From contig JAHDYM010000019.1 in NCBI GenBank assembly GCA_023383705.1, positions 1-37,335 on the forward strand: a stretch of 37,335 nucleotides of DNA, written 5' to 3'. The translations under genes were made by a program, and so were the position numbers. The stretch is from Gammaproteobacteria bacterium. GTDB lineage: Bacteria; Pseudomonadota; Gammaproteobacteria; Steroidobacterales; GCA-2729495. Under the pieces are notes generated by a model. The model did not search any database and was not told the DNA's origin. It worked only from the letters and a program-made list of their open reading frames with translations. Numbering within the stretch: the first letter of the stretch is position 1; the number at the start of each line of letters is the position of its first letter. Of this stretch, positions 27,581 to 35,562 are shown piece by piece.

Positions 27581-27665
27581 GGTGCCGGGTTTGGCTTATT
27601 TGGCTTATTTGGCTTACGCCTCTGTCGCATAGACCCAATAAGCCAAATAAGCCAAACCCGGCACC
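27581..27665. repeat. Perfect 29-bp inverted repeat containing 9-bp tandem units
   Basis: Arms 27581-27609 and 27637-27665 are perfectly complementary with a 27-base loop. The left arm and its edge carry three tandem copies of TTTGGCTTA (27590-27616); the right arm carries two of the complement, TAAGCCAAA (27639-27656). A shorter hairpin, GCACCA with TGGTGC (27570-27585), competes for the outer left arm. It sits between the HIT gene and the superoxide dismutase gene. There is no T-run. Function is unknown: an RNA structure, an attenuator or a small mobile palindrome. Confidence 0.9.
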
Positions 27666-27685
27666 CGACGACGGCACCCGACGAC
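27660..27685. repeat. Tandem duplicate of a 13-bp unit
   Basis: GGCACCCGACGAC occurs twice in a row (27660-27672 and 27673-27685), starting inside the right arm of the inverted repeat and ending at the HIT stop codon. Confidence 0.8.
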
Positions 27686-28099
27686 TCAGGGCGGGAGCGC
27701 GGCGCTCAGGGCGGCCTTCAGGCGCGCGTCGTCGATCGCATGCGCGACGCCCGCGCGCCGCCGGGCCGCCCACACCGGATCCGGGAAGTGGGCGTCATCG
27801 GTAAAGCGCGGGATCACGTGCCAGTGCAGGTGCGGAACCTGGTTGCCGAGGGTGGCGAGATTGATCTTGTGCGGTGAGAGTTCGGCGCGCAGCACGCGCT
27901 CGACGGTGAGCACCACGCGCAGCAGGTGCTGCTGGCTGGCGGGATCGAGATCGGTCATCTCGCGGACATGCGCCTGCCAGATCACGCGCATGAAGGCCGG
28001 GTAGTCCGCGTCAGCGGCGCTGACCACCCGGCACTGTTCATCCCGCCACAAGGCGGGTGCCGCAGCATCGAGGCACAAGGGACAGTCATTTATCTGCAT
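27686..28099 (-). CDS. HIT-family (histidine triad) hydrolase
   Basis: The 137-residue protein has the histidine triad HLHWHVIPR near residues 91-99, so it is likely a nucleotide phosphoramidase or dinucleotide hydrolase acting on small adenylated molecules in the cytoplasm. An N-terminal CPLC pair (C6 and C9) is present, as in several bacterial HIT proteins. The start at 28099 is the only ATG consistent with the N-terminus NDCPLCLD, but no good ribosome binding site is visible, because the region upstream is a remnant of another gene (the copB fragment). The ancestral promoter and RBS may therefore have been lost or replaced. Confidence 0.87.
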   Translation of the reverse strand: MQINDCPLCLDAAAPALWRDEQCRVVSAADADYPAFMRVIWQAHVREMTDLDPASQQHLLRVVLTVERVLRAELSPHKINLATLGNQVPHLHWHVIPRFTDDAHFPDPVWAARRRAGVAHAIDDARLKAALSAALPP

Positions 28100-28117
28100 G
28101 TCTTTGCCCGTTCCGCC

Positions 28118-28210
28118 CAGAACCAGAAGCGCAACCCGGCGACGACGTGTGCATCGCGCACCGCCTCGTCGTTGCTGCGGGCCAGGTCGGCAGTATCACC
28201 GAACTTGCCC
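28118..28210 (-). pseudogene. Truncated copB 3' fragment (second copy)
   Basis: This 93-base stretch is 86 of 93 identical, without gaps, to the 3' end of the intact copB gene (29385-29477). Translated on the minus strand it gives GKFGDTADLARSNDEAVR and then a GLRFWF end, matching the last 30 residues of CopB. The copB stop codon is changed (TGA to TGG), so the frame continues nine residues to a TAA at 28092-28090, inside the start of the HIT gene. Upstream the homology stops abruptly, with an in-frame TGA two codons before the homologous block. It is a broken remnant and does not encode a working protein. Confidence 0.85.
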
Positions 28211-28264
28211 TGTCACGGCGAGCGGCCTAGAGTTTCGTACCTGACCGGTCTCGCTGGGTGCATC

Positions 28265-29365
28265 ATGGCCTTGGGTCGACTGTCTCTGTATCTGCTTTTC
28301 GTGCTGACGGTACCGGCCCTTGCGGCACCGAAGCCCGACTACGAATTCCACGACTCGCACTTCCATCTCACCAACTACATCCAGCAGGGTACCGACATCC
28401 ACCGGTTCCTGGAGATGATGGGCGACAAGGTGGGACGGGTAGCGCTGTTTGGCATCCCGCTGCAGCAGACCTGGTCCTACGAGAACTCCGGCGACTTTGC
28501 GCCCACCTACTACCTGCAGACGGATTCGCCGCTTTACTACTACTCTTTCACCGACGCGTGGATCGCCACCCGCTACCTGGCCCTGAAGCCGGCAGAGCGG
28601 GCACGCTTCGACCCGATGATCACCGGGTTCAACCCCGCGGACATGTACGGGGTTGACCATATCAAGCGGGTGCTGCAGACCTTCCCCGGCGTGTTCACGG
28701 GCGTCGGCGAGTTCAGCATCCACAAGGAATTCGTGTCGTCCAAGGTTGCCGGTGATACCGCCAGCCTCACCGATCCCGCCCTCGACCGGATCTTCGAGTT
28801 CTGCGCCGAATCCGGCCTGGTGGCGCTTCTGCACAATGACATCGACATGCCCTTCGCCAAACAGGATGTCGAACCGGTTTACCTGACCCAGACCAAGGAC
28901 GTCCTGCGCAGGCACCCCGGCGCCACGATCATCTGGGCACACGTGGGGCTGGGACGGGTCGTGCACCCGGTACAGGCATCTGCAGGAGCGAGCGGGACCG
29001 AACGGCCGCGGGATCACCTGGAAGTCGTGAGGGCGATGCTCGAAGACCCGACGCTCAGCCACGTGTACTTCGACATCTCCTGGGAAGAGGTAGCCAAGTA
29101 CGTGGTCGCCAGCCCCGAGGCAACACGGGAAGTCGCAAGGATCATCAACCAGTACCCTGACCGGGTCCTGTTCGGCACCGACGAGGTTGCCCCGACCGAC
29201 CAGCAAAAGTACCTGAAGGTCTACTACATGTACGACCCGCTCTGGGCCCTGCTTACGCCGGAGGCACGGGAAAAGGTGAAGAAGGGCAACCACGAGCGCA
29301 TCTTCGACGCCGCCCGGCTCAAGGTGCGTGCATGGGAAGCGGCGAACCTGCCAAGGTCGCCGTGA
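28265..29365 (+). CDS. Exported amidohydrolase-family protein
   Basis: The 366-residue protein has a signal peptide (LSLYLLFVLTVPALAAP) and a TIM-barrel amidohydrolase core. Likely metal ligands are the HxH after strand 1 (DSHFHLTNY), then GEFSIHKE, LLHNDID, IIWAHVGLG and the final Asp in FGTDEVAP. The set suggests a mononuclear or binuclear hydrolase of the amidohydro_2 type; the substrate is unknown. The only start giving the signal peptide is ATG 28265; the RBS is weak. The gene lies between the two copies of the copB 3' end on the opposite strand, so it may have been inserted or left there by a duplication. It converges on copB with 18 bases between stops. Confidence 0.82.
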   Translation: MALGRLSLYLLFVLTVPALAAPKPDYEFHDSHFHLTNYIQQGTDIHRFLEMMGDKVGRVALFGIPLQQTWSYENSGDFAPTYYLQTDSPLYYYSFTDAWIATRYLALKPAERARFDPMITGFNPADMYGVDHIKRVLQTFPGVFTGVGEFSIHKEFVSSKVAGDTASLTDPALDRIFEFCAESGLVALLHNDIDMPFAKQDVEPVYLTQTKDVLRRHPGATIIWAHVGLGRVVHPVQASAGASGTERPRDHLEVVRAMLEDPTLSHVYFDISWEEVAKYVVASPEATREVARIINQYPDRVLFGTDEVAPTDQQKYLKVYYMYDPLWALLTPEAREKVKKGNHERIFDAARLKVRAWEAANLPRSP

Positions 29366-29383
29366 TCAGGATGTCCGCTCCCC

Positions 29384-30160
29384 TCAGAACCAGAACCGCA
29401 ACCCGGCCACGACATGCGCATCGCGCACCGCCTCGTCGTTGCTGCGAGCCAGATCGGCGGTATCACCGAACTTGCCCGTCCACTCGATACCGACATAGGG
29501 CGCGAACTCACGCCGGATCTCGTAGCGCAGGCGCATACCCGCCTTCACGGTGCTGAAGCCGCTGCCGATCTCGTTCTCCTCGTCGTCCTCGCCGTAGACA
29601 TCGGTTTCCACCGTCGGGGTGAGGATCAGCCGGTTGGTCAGCAGCAACTCGTACTCGAGCTTGAGCGTCGCCGCTTTCTGCCCGTTCTCGCCGGCCCACA
29701 CCGTGGCCTCGACCTCGATCCACTGCGGTGCCAGTCCCTGCATGCCGATGCCGACGAAATTGCGCGTGCTCTCCGGCTCGGTATCCATGCGCACGCCGGC
29801 GACCAGGTCCCAGTAGGCGGCAACCGGTCGCAGCCACAGCAACTCAAGCCGGTTCTCCATGGTGCTGCCATCTTCACGCTCACCCTCGGCGCGCAGCAGG
29901 GCCCGGTTCCGGTCGGTACCGATCCACGCATGGGCATCCCACGCCAGCACATCGTCGCGCTGGTCCTGCCACTCGAACTCGTCGAACAGCAGCATCCAGT
30001 GCACCGGATCTTCCGGCATGTCCTTGCTCATGCTGACGCTGAGTTCCGGAAAGGCGGCATCACGCTCGTCTTCGGCGCGCACCGGCGTCACGCCCAGCAG
30101 CAGGGCCAACAGCGTCAGCAGAGGTAGCCGGCGGGCGGCTGCATGCAATGGCTCAACCAT
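29384..30160 (-). CDS. copB: Outer-membrane copper resistance protein B
   Basis: The 258-residue protein has a signal peptide (LPLLTLLALLLGVTPVRA) and a predicted outer-membrane beta-barrel (strand pattern from FDEFEWQ through VVAGLRFWF, ending in Phe). It resembles CopB/PcoB, which acts with CopA in copper resistance. The Met-rich repeats common at the N-terminus of CopB are almost absent; only SVSMSKDMPEDPVHWM remains. The start at 30160 overlaps the copA stop by eight bases, and GGAGGG lies seven bases upstream. Its last 93 bases also exist as a broken copy at 28118-28210. Confidence 0.88.
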   Translation of the reverse strand: MVEPLHAAARRLPLLTLLALLLGVTPVRAEDERDAAFPELSVSMSKDMPEDPVHWMLLFDEFEWQDQRDDVLAWDAHAWIGTDRNRALLRAEGEREDGSTMENRLELLWLRPVAAYWDLVAGVRMDTEPESTRNFVGIGMQGLAPQWIEVEATVWAGENGQKAATLKLEYELLLTNRLILTPTVETDVYGEDDEENEIGSGFSTVKAGMRLRYEIRREFAPYVGIEWTGKFGDTADLARSNDEAVRDAHVVAGLRFWF

Positions 30161-31973
30161 GCTGATGCCCTCCGTGATCGCTGGCATCTGCGCCGTCGCG
30201 GTCGACGATGACGACACGGAAGATCCCGGCCATGTGCAGCGCCAGGTGGCAGTGGAAGGCCCACCGTCCGAAGGCATCGGCGGTGACCCGAAAAACCAGC
30301 TTCTGGCCCGCCCTGATATTGATGGTGTGCTTGCGTACCTTGAACCTGCCGGCCTCGTCCTCGAGGTCGCTCCACATGCCATGCAGGTGGATCGGATGAT
30401 CCATCATGGTGTCGTTGACGAGCACGAAGCGGACCCGCTCGCCGTACGTGAGCCGGATCGGCCCGGCCTCCCCCATCGTCTGGCCATTGAAGGACCACCG
30501 GTAACGCTCCATGTTGCCGGTCACATGCAGTTCGATGGTGCGTCCGGGTTCCCGGCCATCCGGATCCCCGAAGGTACTTTCAAGATCGGCATAGGTCAGC
30601 ACACGCCGACCGTTGTCACGCAGGCCGACACCGGGATCGTCGAGGCGCGTCGAGGGCTGATCGACGCGCATGTCCACAGCCGGCCCGAATTCCGTCGGCG
30701 CATGCCTGATGCCGGCAGTTGCGGCACCACCCTGCATGGCCGACATGTCGTGGCCCGCATGCGCCGAGTGGTCCATCTTCGAATGATCGACCTCGCTGCC
30801 AGCAGCGGCCGGCATGGCATGACCCATGTCGGCCATGGTGAGCGGCACGCGCCGGTCAGGCACCGGCACCACGGCACGCATGCCGGCGCGCGGTGCGAGC
30901 GTGCCGGCAGCAAAGCCGCTGCGGTCCATGGACTGGGCGAACAGCGTGTAGGCCTGGTCCTGGCCGGGTGTCACGATCACGTCGCAGGTTTCGCCGGCAC
31001 TGAGGCGAAACTCGTCGACAGTCACGGGCTTGACCGGCTGGCCATCGCTGGCGACGACGGTCATCTGCAGGCCGGGAATCCGCACGTCGAAGATGGTCAT
31101 CGCACCGGCATTGACGAAACGCAGGCGGATGCGCTCGCCGGGACTGAAGATGCCGGTCCAGTTGGCCGCCGGCGGCTTGCCGTTCATCAGGTAGGTATAG
31201 GTGTAGCCACTCACATCGGCGAGATCCATGGGGTTCATGCGCATGTCGCCCCACATGCGCCGCTCGGCGACGGTGGCAAAAAAACCGTCGCGGCGCACAT
31301 CGCGCACGAAGTCGCCGACGGTGCGCTTGCCGAAGTTGTAGTAGTCGGACTGCTTCTTGAGCTTCGCCGCGACACGGGCCGGGTTCTCGTCGGTCCAGTC
31401 CGACAGCACGACCACGTAATCGCGATCGCTGGCAACCGGATCCGGCGTGCGCGGTTCGATCACGATCGCGCCGTAGACACCGGTCTGTTCCTGCAGGCCG
31501 GAGTGGCTGTGATACCAGTAGGTACCGGCCTGGCGCACCGGGAAACGGTAGACATGGGTTTCACCCGGCTCGATGCCGTTGAAACTGAGTCCCGGCACGC
31601 CGTCCATCGCCGCCGGCAGCAGCACGCCATGCCAGTGGATGGAACTGGCTTCAGCCAGCCTGTTGCTGACGCGCAGGGTGACGGTATCGCCTTCGCGCCA
31701 GTACAGCGTCGGTGCCGGCAGCGAATCGTTGACCACGGTCGCGAGGCGCTGGCGACCGGTCAGGTTGACCGGCAGCGCGCCGATGCGCAGGTCGAAATCG
31801 GTACCGCGCAGGATCTCCGGCGATGCCTGCGCATTCAGCGCCCAGGCCGGATTCCGCCACAGGCCGAGCCCGGCGGTGACGCCGCCGAGCGCGAGCCCGC
31901 GGACAAAGCGCCGCCGGGCCGGATCGGCAATGGGGTTGCGAACGGGGGCAACCGGTCCCTTGGTATCGCGCAT
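30153..31973 (-). CDS. copA: Tat-exported multicopper oxidase, copper resistance protein A
   Basis: The 606-residue periplasmic oxidase (PcoA/CopA) has a Tat signal (RRRFVRGLALGGVTAGLGLW). All four copper-ligand regions are visible: HWHG near residue 103, HSHSG, HPIHLHG and HCHLALHMAG near the C-terminus. Between domains lies a Met/His-rich stretch (MADMGHAMP, HSKMDHSAHAGHDMSAM), which probably binds extra copper. It oxidises Cu(I) and sequesters copper. GAGGAG is seven bases before the ATG. It follows the small CEHC gene by 49 bases and overlaps copB, so the three form an operon. Confidence 0.96.
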   Translation of the reverse strand: MRDTKGPVAPVRNPIADPARRRFVRGLALGGVTAGLGLWRNPAWALNAQASPEILRGTDFDLRIGALPVNLTGRQRLATVVNDSLPAPTLYWREGDTVTLRVSNRLAEASSIHWHGVLLPAAMDGVPGLSFNGIEPGETHVYRFPVRQAGTYWYHSHSGLQEQTGVYGAIVIEPRTPDPVASDRDYVVVLSDWTDENPARVAAKLKKQSDYYNFGKRTVGDFVRDVRRDGFFATVAERRMWGDMRMNPMDLADVSGYTYTYLMNGKPPAANWTGIFSPGERIRLRFVNAGAMTIFDVRIPGLQMTVVASDGQPVKPVTVDEFRLSAGETCDVIVTPGQDQAYTLFAQSMDRSGFAAGTLAPRAGMRAVVPVPDRRVPLTMADMGHAMPAAAGSEVDHSKMDHSAHAGHDMSAMQGGAATAGIRHAPTEFGPAVDMRVDQPSTRLDDPGVGLRDNGRRVLTYADLESTFGDPDGREPGRTIELHVTGNMERYRWSFNGQTMGEAGPIRLTYGERVRFVLVNDTMMDHPIHLHGMWSDLEDEAGRFKVRKHTINIRAGQKLVFRVTADAFGRWAFHCHLALHMAGIFRVVIVDRDGADASDHGGHQHG

Positions 31974-32022
31974 GAACAGTCTCCTCGAGTTGAACCGGGC
32001 AGGATCAGCCGTCGAGGGGATG

Positions 32023-32391
32023 TCAGATCAGGAAGCTGCCGTAGAGCAGGTTGAGGGGCGGGTCGCCGCTGTGTCGCCCGGTGCGGCGTGCGATTGCATC
32101 GGCACCGGATTCCGCACGCTGCAAGGTCTGTGGCATTGCCGGCAGGGGGAGCAGCTGGAATACCCCGTCCGATGGCGAAGCGACGCGCAGCCTGTCGCGC
32201 TGGTTGCGGTCGGCATCGGCTGCCGACTGGTCGGCGGCGGCCAGGCAGTCCGACGGCCGCTCTGAATCGTCACAGTGCTCACAGTCGCCCGCCGACTCCA
32301 TCGGCATGGCCATCGCACAGGGAGCCATGGCGAACTGCAGTCCGAGCGCCAGGGCCGGGAGCAGCACCTGCATTTTCAGGCCGACAAACAT
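32023..32391 (-). CDS. Small exported CEHC protein of the copper operon
   Basis: The 122-residue protein has a signal peptide (MQVLLPALALGLQFAMAPCAMA) and a CEHC motif near residues 37-40. It ends in DPPLNLLYGSFLI, a tail I associate with small proteins preceding copA genes (a recollection, not a database result). Thiol and His groups suggest copper or other metal binding. ATG 32391 lacks an RBS; an ATG at 32373 would start the signal peptide directly at MQVLLP. A -10-like box, TATAGT, ends seven bases before ATG 32391, so the transcript may be leaderless. First gene of the cop operon. Confidence 0.72.
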   Translation of the reverse strand: MFVGLKMQVLLPALALGLQFAMAPCAMAMPMESAGDCEHCDDSERPSDCLAAADQSAADADRNQRDRLRVASPSDGVFQLLPLPAMPQTLQRAESGADAIARRTGRHSGDPPLNLLYGSFLI

Positions 32392-32398
32392 GCGGCGG

Positions 32399-32451
32399 AC
32401 TATACACCGGCATATTCATCTCATACAGCGCGCCCAGTACTATGTGTACTG
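32399..32451. promoter_or_regulatory. Divergent cop / HAD promoter region with 17-bp palindrome
   Basis: CAGTACTATGTGTACTG (32435-32451) is a perfect 6-5-6 palindrome. On the minus strand TATAGT (32404-32399) is a good -10 for the cop operon, and the palindrome centre would lie about 51 bases before the start of transcription, a position used by activators. On the plus strand it overlaps a possible -10 (TACTAT, 32438-32443) of the HAD gene. It does not match the CopR/CusR or CueR consensus that I know. Confidence 0.5.
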
Positions 32452-32473
32452 CACGACATCCGCAAGGGCCACC

Positions 32474-33484
32474 ATGTTTACCCGCCTGCTACTGCTGTTT
32501 GCCGCCATCGCCTGCGCCACGCTTTGCCAGGCCGCACCCGACCCCCTGCCCGCGTGGCGCGATGGCCCGGGCAAGCAGCGCATCCTCGATTTCGTCCGCG
32601 ACGTCAGCACGCCCGGCAGCCCGGACTACGTCACCCCGGCGGCACGCATCGCCGTGTTCGACGACGATGGCACGCTGTGGCCGGAAAAACCGGGTCCGCA
32701 GGGGCTCTTTGCCCTCGACCGCCTGCGCACGCTGGCACCCCGGCATCCGGAATGGCGCCAGCAGATGCCGTTCAGGGCAGCACTGGAACTGCAGGGCAAA
32801 TACCTGCAGGAAGCCGATGACGCCTCGGTATTCCAGCTGCTTGCGGTCGCGCATGCCGGACGCACACAGGCCGCATTCCGCAACGACGCGCGTGAATGGC
32901 TGGATACCGCCCGGCATCCGCGTTTCCAGCAGGGCTGGACGCAGCTGGCCTACGCGCCGATGCGCGAATTGCTCAACCATCTGCGCGCCAACGGCTTCCA
33001 CAATTTCATCGTTTCCGCCGGCAGCGTGGAGATTGCGCGCATACTCGCCGCCGGGACTTACGGCATTCCCGGCGATGATGTGATCGGCAGCAGCGTCGTG
33101 ACCACGCTGCGCGAGGAAGACGGCAAGCTGGTCATGCGCCGGCTGGCCACGGTGCACGCCCTGAACGAGGGTGCGGTGAAGGCGCTCGCCATCGACCAGC
33201 GTATCGGTCAGCGGCCGATCCTGGCGGTGGGCAATGTCAGTTCGGGGAGTGACATCGACATGCTACGTTACAGCCAGCTGGCAGAAACGCAGTCACCCGA
33301 CCCACAGGGAGGCCGCCAGCCCGGGCTGCAGATACTCATCAACCACGACGACTTCGAACGCGAGTACGCTTACGGCGAGAAGGACCGCGCCTCCCTCAAT
33401 GCGGCTGATGCCAATGGCTGGATGATCGTGAGCATGCGCTATGACTGGCGACGGATATTTTCCTTCGAGGCCGAACCACAGTGA
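32474..33484 (+). CDS. Exported HAD-superfamily phosphatase
   Basis: The 336-residue protein has a signal peptide (LLLLFAAIACATLCQA) and the four HAD motifs: FDDDGTLW near residues 61-68 (nucleophile first Asp), S in IVSAGS, K in ALNEGAVKALA, and GNVSSGSDIDM. It is a likely periplasmic phosphoserine-phosphatase-like enzyme; the substrate is unknown. AAGGG lies about six bases before ATG 32474. Its stop overlaps the glgX start as GTGA, so the two are translationally coupled although one is periplasmic and the other cytoplasmic. Confidence 0.87.
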   Translation: MFTRLLLLFAAIACATLCQAAPDPLPAWRDGPGKQRILDFVRDVSTPGSPDYVTPAARIAVFDDDGTLWPEKPGPQGLFALDRLRTLAPRHPEWRQQMPFRAALELQGKYLQEADDASVFQLLAVAHAGRTQAAFRNDAREWLDTARHPRFQQGWTQLAYAPMRELLNHLRANGFHNFIVSAGSVEIARILAAGTYGIPGDDVIGSSVVTTLREEDGKLVMRRLATVHALNEGAVKALAIDQRIGQRPILAVGNVSSGSDIDMLRYSQLAETQSPDPQGGRQPGLQILINHDDFEREYAYGEKDRASLNAADANGWMIVSMRYDWRRIFSFEAEPQ

Positions 33485-35562
33485 CCGGCCCGTTCATGAC
33501 GGAAGCCGGCTCGCATCAGCCGCCCGGTGCGAGCTGGAGCCCGGCCAGCACCAACTTCTGCGTCTACAGCCGGCAGGCAAGCAGCGTTGAGCTGCTGCTG
33601 TATGCCGATGCGGATGCCAGCACACCGCTGCAGGTAATCCGGCTCGACCCGCGGACCAACCGCAGTTTCTTTTTCTGGCATGTCGCCGTGCGCGAACTGC
33701 CCGTGGGCATGCTCTACAACTGGCGGGTCACGTTGCCGGAAGGCGTGCCCGGCAGCGTACTGGCCGGGGCAACGGGCCCGCTGCAACTAGAAGTGCTCGA
33801 CCCGCTGTGCCGCGCGGTCAGCGACCGCCACTGGGACCGACGGGCAACGGCTGGCGCGCCAGGCTCCGCGCCGGGACTGCGCGGTATCGTCACCCGCCCC
33901 CCGGATCGCAGCACGGCGCATCCGCCGCCGCGCAGTCTCGACAACGCCATCATCTACGAGCTGCACGTCGGCGGGTTCACGCGACACCCGTCGTCCGGCG
34001 TGTCACAACCGGGCACCTGGGCCGGGCTGATCGAAAAGATTCCCTACCTGCGCGATCTCGGCATCACGCACGTGCAGCTGCTGCCGGTTGCCGCCTTCGA
34101 CGAACAGGATGTGCCGGATCCGGTCGCCGCCAGGGGCCTGCGCAACTACTGGGGCTACGCGCCACATTCCCTGTGCAGCCCGCACCCCGGCTACAGCCGG
34201 AACCGCGACCAGGCGAGCCAGACGGAGGAGTTCCGCGCCCTGGTGCAGGCACTGCATGCGGCGGACATCGGCGTGATACTGGACGTGGTGCTCAACCACA
34301 CTGCAGAGGGCAGCGAGCACGGTCCGGTGATCAACTGCAAGGGCCTGATGCCCGACATCTTCTATCACCACGACCAGGGCGTGCTGCGCGACTACACCGG
34401 CTGCGGCAATACCATCAACTGCAATCATCCGCTGGTCATGCAGATGCTGTTGCGCACGCTCGAGGTCTGGGTCGGGGACTACGGCGTCGACGGGTTCCGG
34501 TTTGACCTGGCCAGTGTCTTCGTGCGCGGTGAGGACGGCGAACCGCTGGCCCACCCGCCCTTCCCGGCCGCCATCGAGTTCTCGCCGGGGCTCGCCGGGG
34601 TGGCGCTGATCGCGGAAGCCTGGGATGCGGCCGGCCTCTATCACGTCGGCAATTTTCCCGGTGTGGCCTGGAGCGAGTGGAATGGCCCCTACCGCGACGT
34701 CCTGCGGCGATTCCTGCGCGGCGATCCCGGCCTCGCCGGCGAGGTCGCCACCCGGCTCGCCGGCAGCAGCGACCTGTACCAGGCCAGCGATCGCACCCCG
34801 GCCAGCAGCATCAACTACATCACCTGCCATGACGGCTTCACGCTCAACGACCTGGTCAGCTATCGCGACAAGCACAACGAAGCCAATGGCGAGGACAACC
34901 GCGACGGCTGGGCGCACAACGACAGCTGGAACTTCGGCACCGAAGGCGACACGCTCGACGAAGGCGTGGTACGCCAGCGCCGGCAGGACGTGCGCAATGC
35001 CTTCGCCCTGTTGCTGCTCTCCCAGGGCGTGCCGATGCTGCTGGCCGGCGACGAGGTGCTGCGCACCCAGCGCGGCAACAACAACGCCTGGTGCCAGGAC
35101 AACGAGATCTCGTGGTTCGACTGGCGACTCACCGAAAGCAACGGCGACATGCTGCGCTTCGTGCGCGAGATGATCGCCCTGCGCCGGCGTCACCCCAGCC
35201 TGTCACGCCGGGAGTTCCTGACCGGCAACATCGATCCGGCACGCGGCATCGCCGACATCTGCTGGTACGACGCGGAACTCGGCCCGGCACAATGGGACGA
35301 TCCGGAAACGCGCTTCCTCGCCTTCCGGCTGGCAGGCCTCACGGCCGACGAAGCCGACCTGCATGTATTGATCAACATGTCAGCCGAGGTGGTACGGGCC
35401 GACCTGCCGCCGGTGGCGGACGGCTACTGGCATGTCGCCGTGGATACCGAGATGGAATCACCGGATGACATCATCACGCCGGAAACACAGATTCCGTGGA
35501 CGCAGCCGCAATACCTGTGCCCGGCACGCAGCGTGGTGGTATTCGAGTTTCGTCAGGGCTGA
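33481..35562 (+). CDS. glgX: Glycogen debranching enzyme (GlgX/TreX, isoamylase type)
   Basis: The 693-residue GH13 enzyme has an N-terminal CBM48-like domain (1-130) and a TIM barrel. The catalytic set is complete: DVVLNHTAEGS, DGFRFDLA (nucleophile Asp), LIAEAWD (acid Glu) and ITCHDGF (transition-state Asp). It hydrolyses alpha-1,6 branches of glycogen. The GTG start at 33481 overlaps the previous stop; an ATG at 33496 is an alternative. No other glycogen gene lies in the window. Its 3' end overlaps the convergent HutX-like gene by ten bases. Confidence 0.94.
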   Translation: MTGPFMTEAGSHQPPGASWSPASTNFCVYSRQASSVELLLYADADASTPLQVIRLDPRTNRSFFFWHVAVRELPVGMLYNWRVTLPEGVPGSVLAGATGPLQLEVLDPLCRAVSDRHWDRRATAGAPGSAPGLRGIVTRPPDRSTAHPPPRSLDNAIIYELHVGGFTRHPSSGVSQPGTWAGLIEKIPYLRDLGITHVQLLPVAAFDEQDVPDPVAARGLRNYWGYAPHSLCSPHPGYSRNRDQASQTEEFRALVQALHAADIGVILDVVLNHTAEGSEHGPVINCKGLMPDIFYHHDQGVLRDYTGCGNTINCNHPLVMQMLLRTLEVWVGDYGVDGFRFDLASVFVRGEDGEPLAHPPFPAAIEFSPGLAGVALIAEAWDAAGLYHVGNFPGVAWSEWNGPYRDVLRRFLRGDPGLAGEVATRLAGSSDLYQASDRTPASSINYITCHDGFTLNDLVSYRDKHNEANGEDNRDGWAHNDSWNFGTEGDTLDEGVVRQRRQDVRNAFALLLLSQGVPMLLAGDEVLRTQRGNNNAWCQDNEISWFDWRLTESNGDMLRFVREMIALRRRHPSLSRREFLTGNIDPARGIADICWYDAELGPAQWDDPETRFLAFRLAGLTADEADLHVLINMSAEVVRADLPPVADGYWHVAVDTEMESPDDIITPETQIPWTQPQYLCPARSVVVFEFRQG

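Noticed and set aside
27581-27665. Possible CRISPR array from the repeated TTTGGCTTA units
   Set aside because: Units are 9 bases, directly tandem without spacers and inverted on the other side; no cas gene is near.
29859-32054. 731-codon plus-strand open frame across copA and copB
   Set aside because: It is antisense to CopA, where all copper motifs are on the minus strand.
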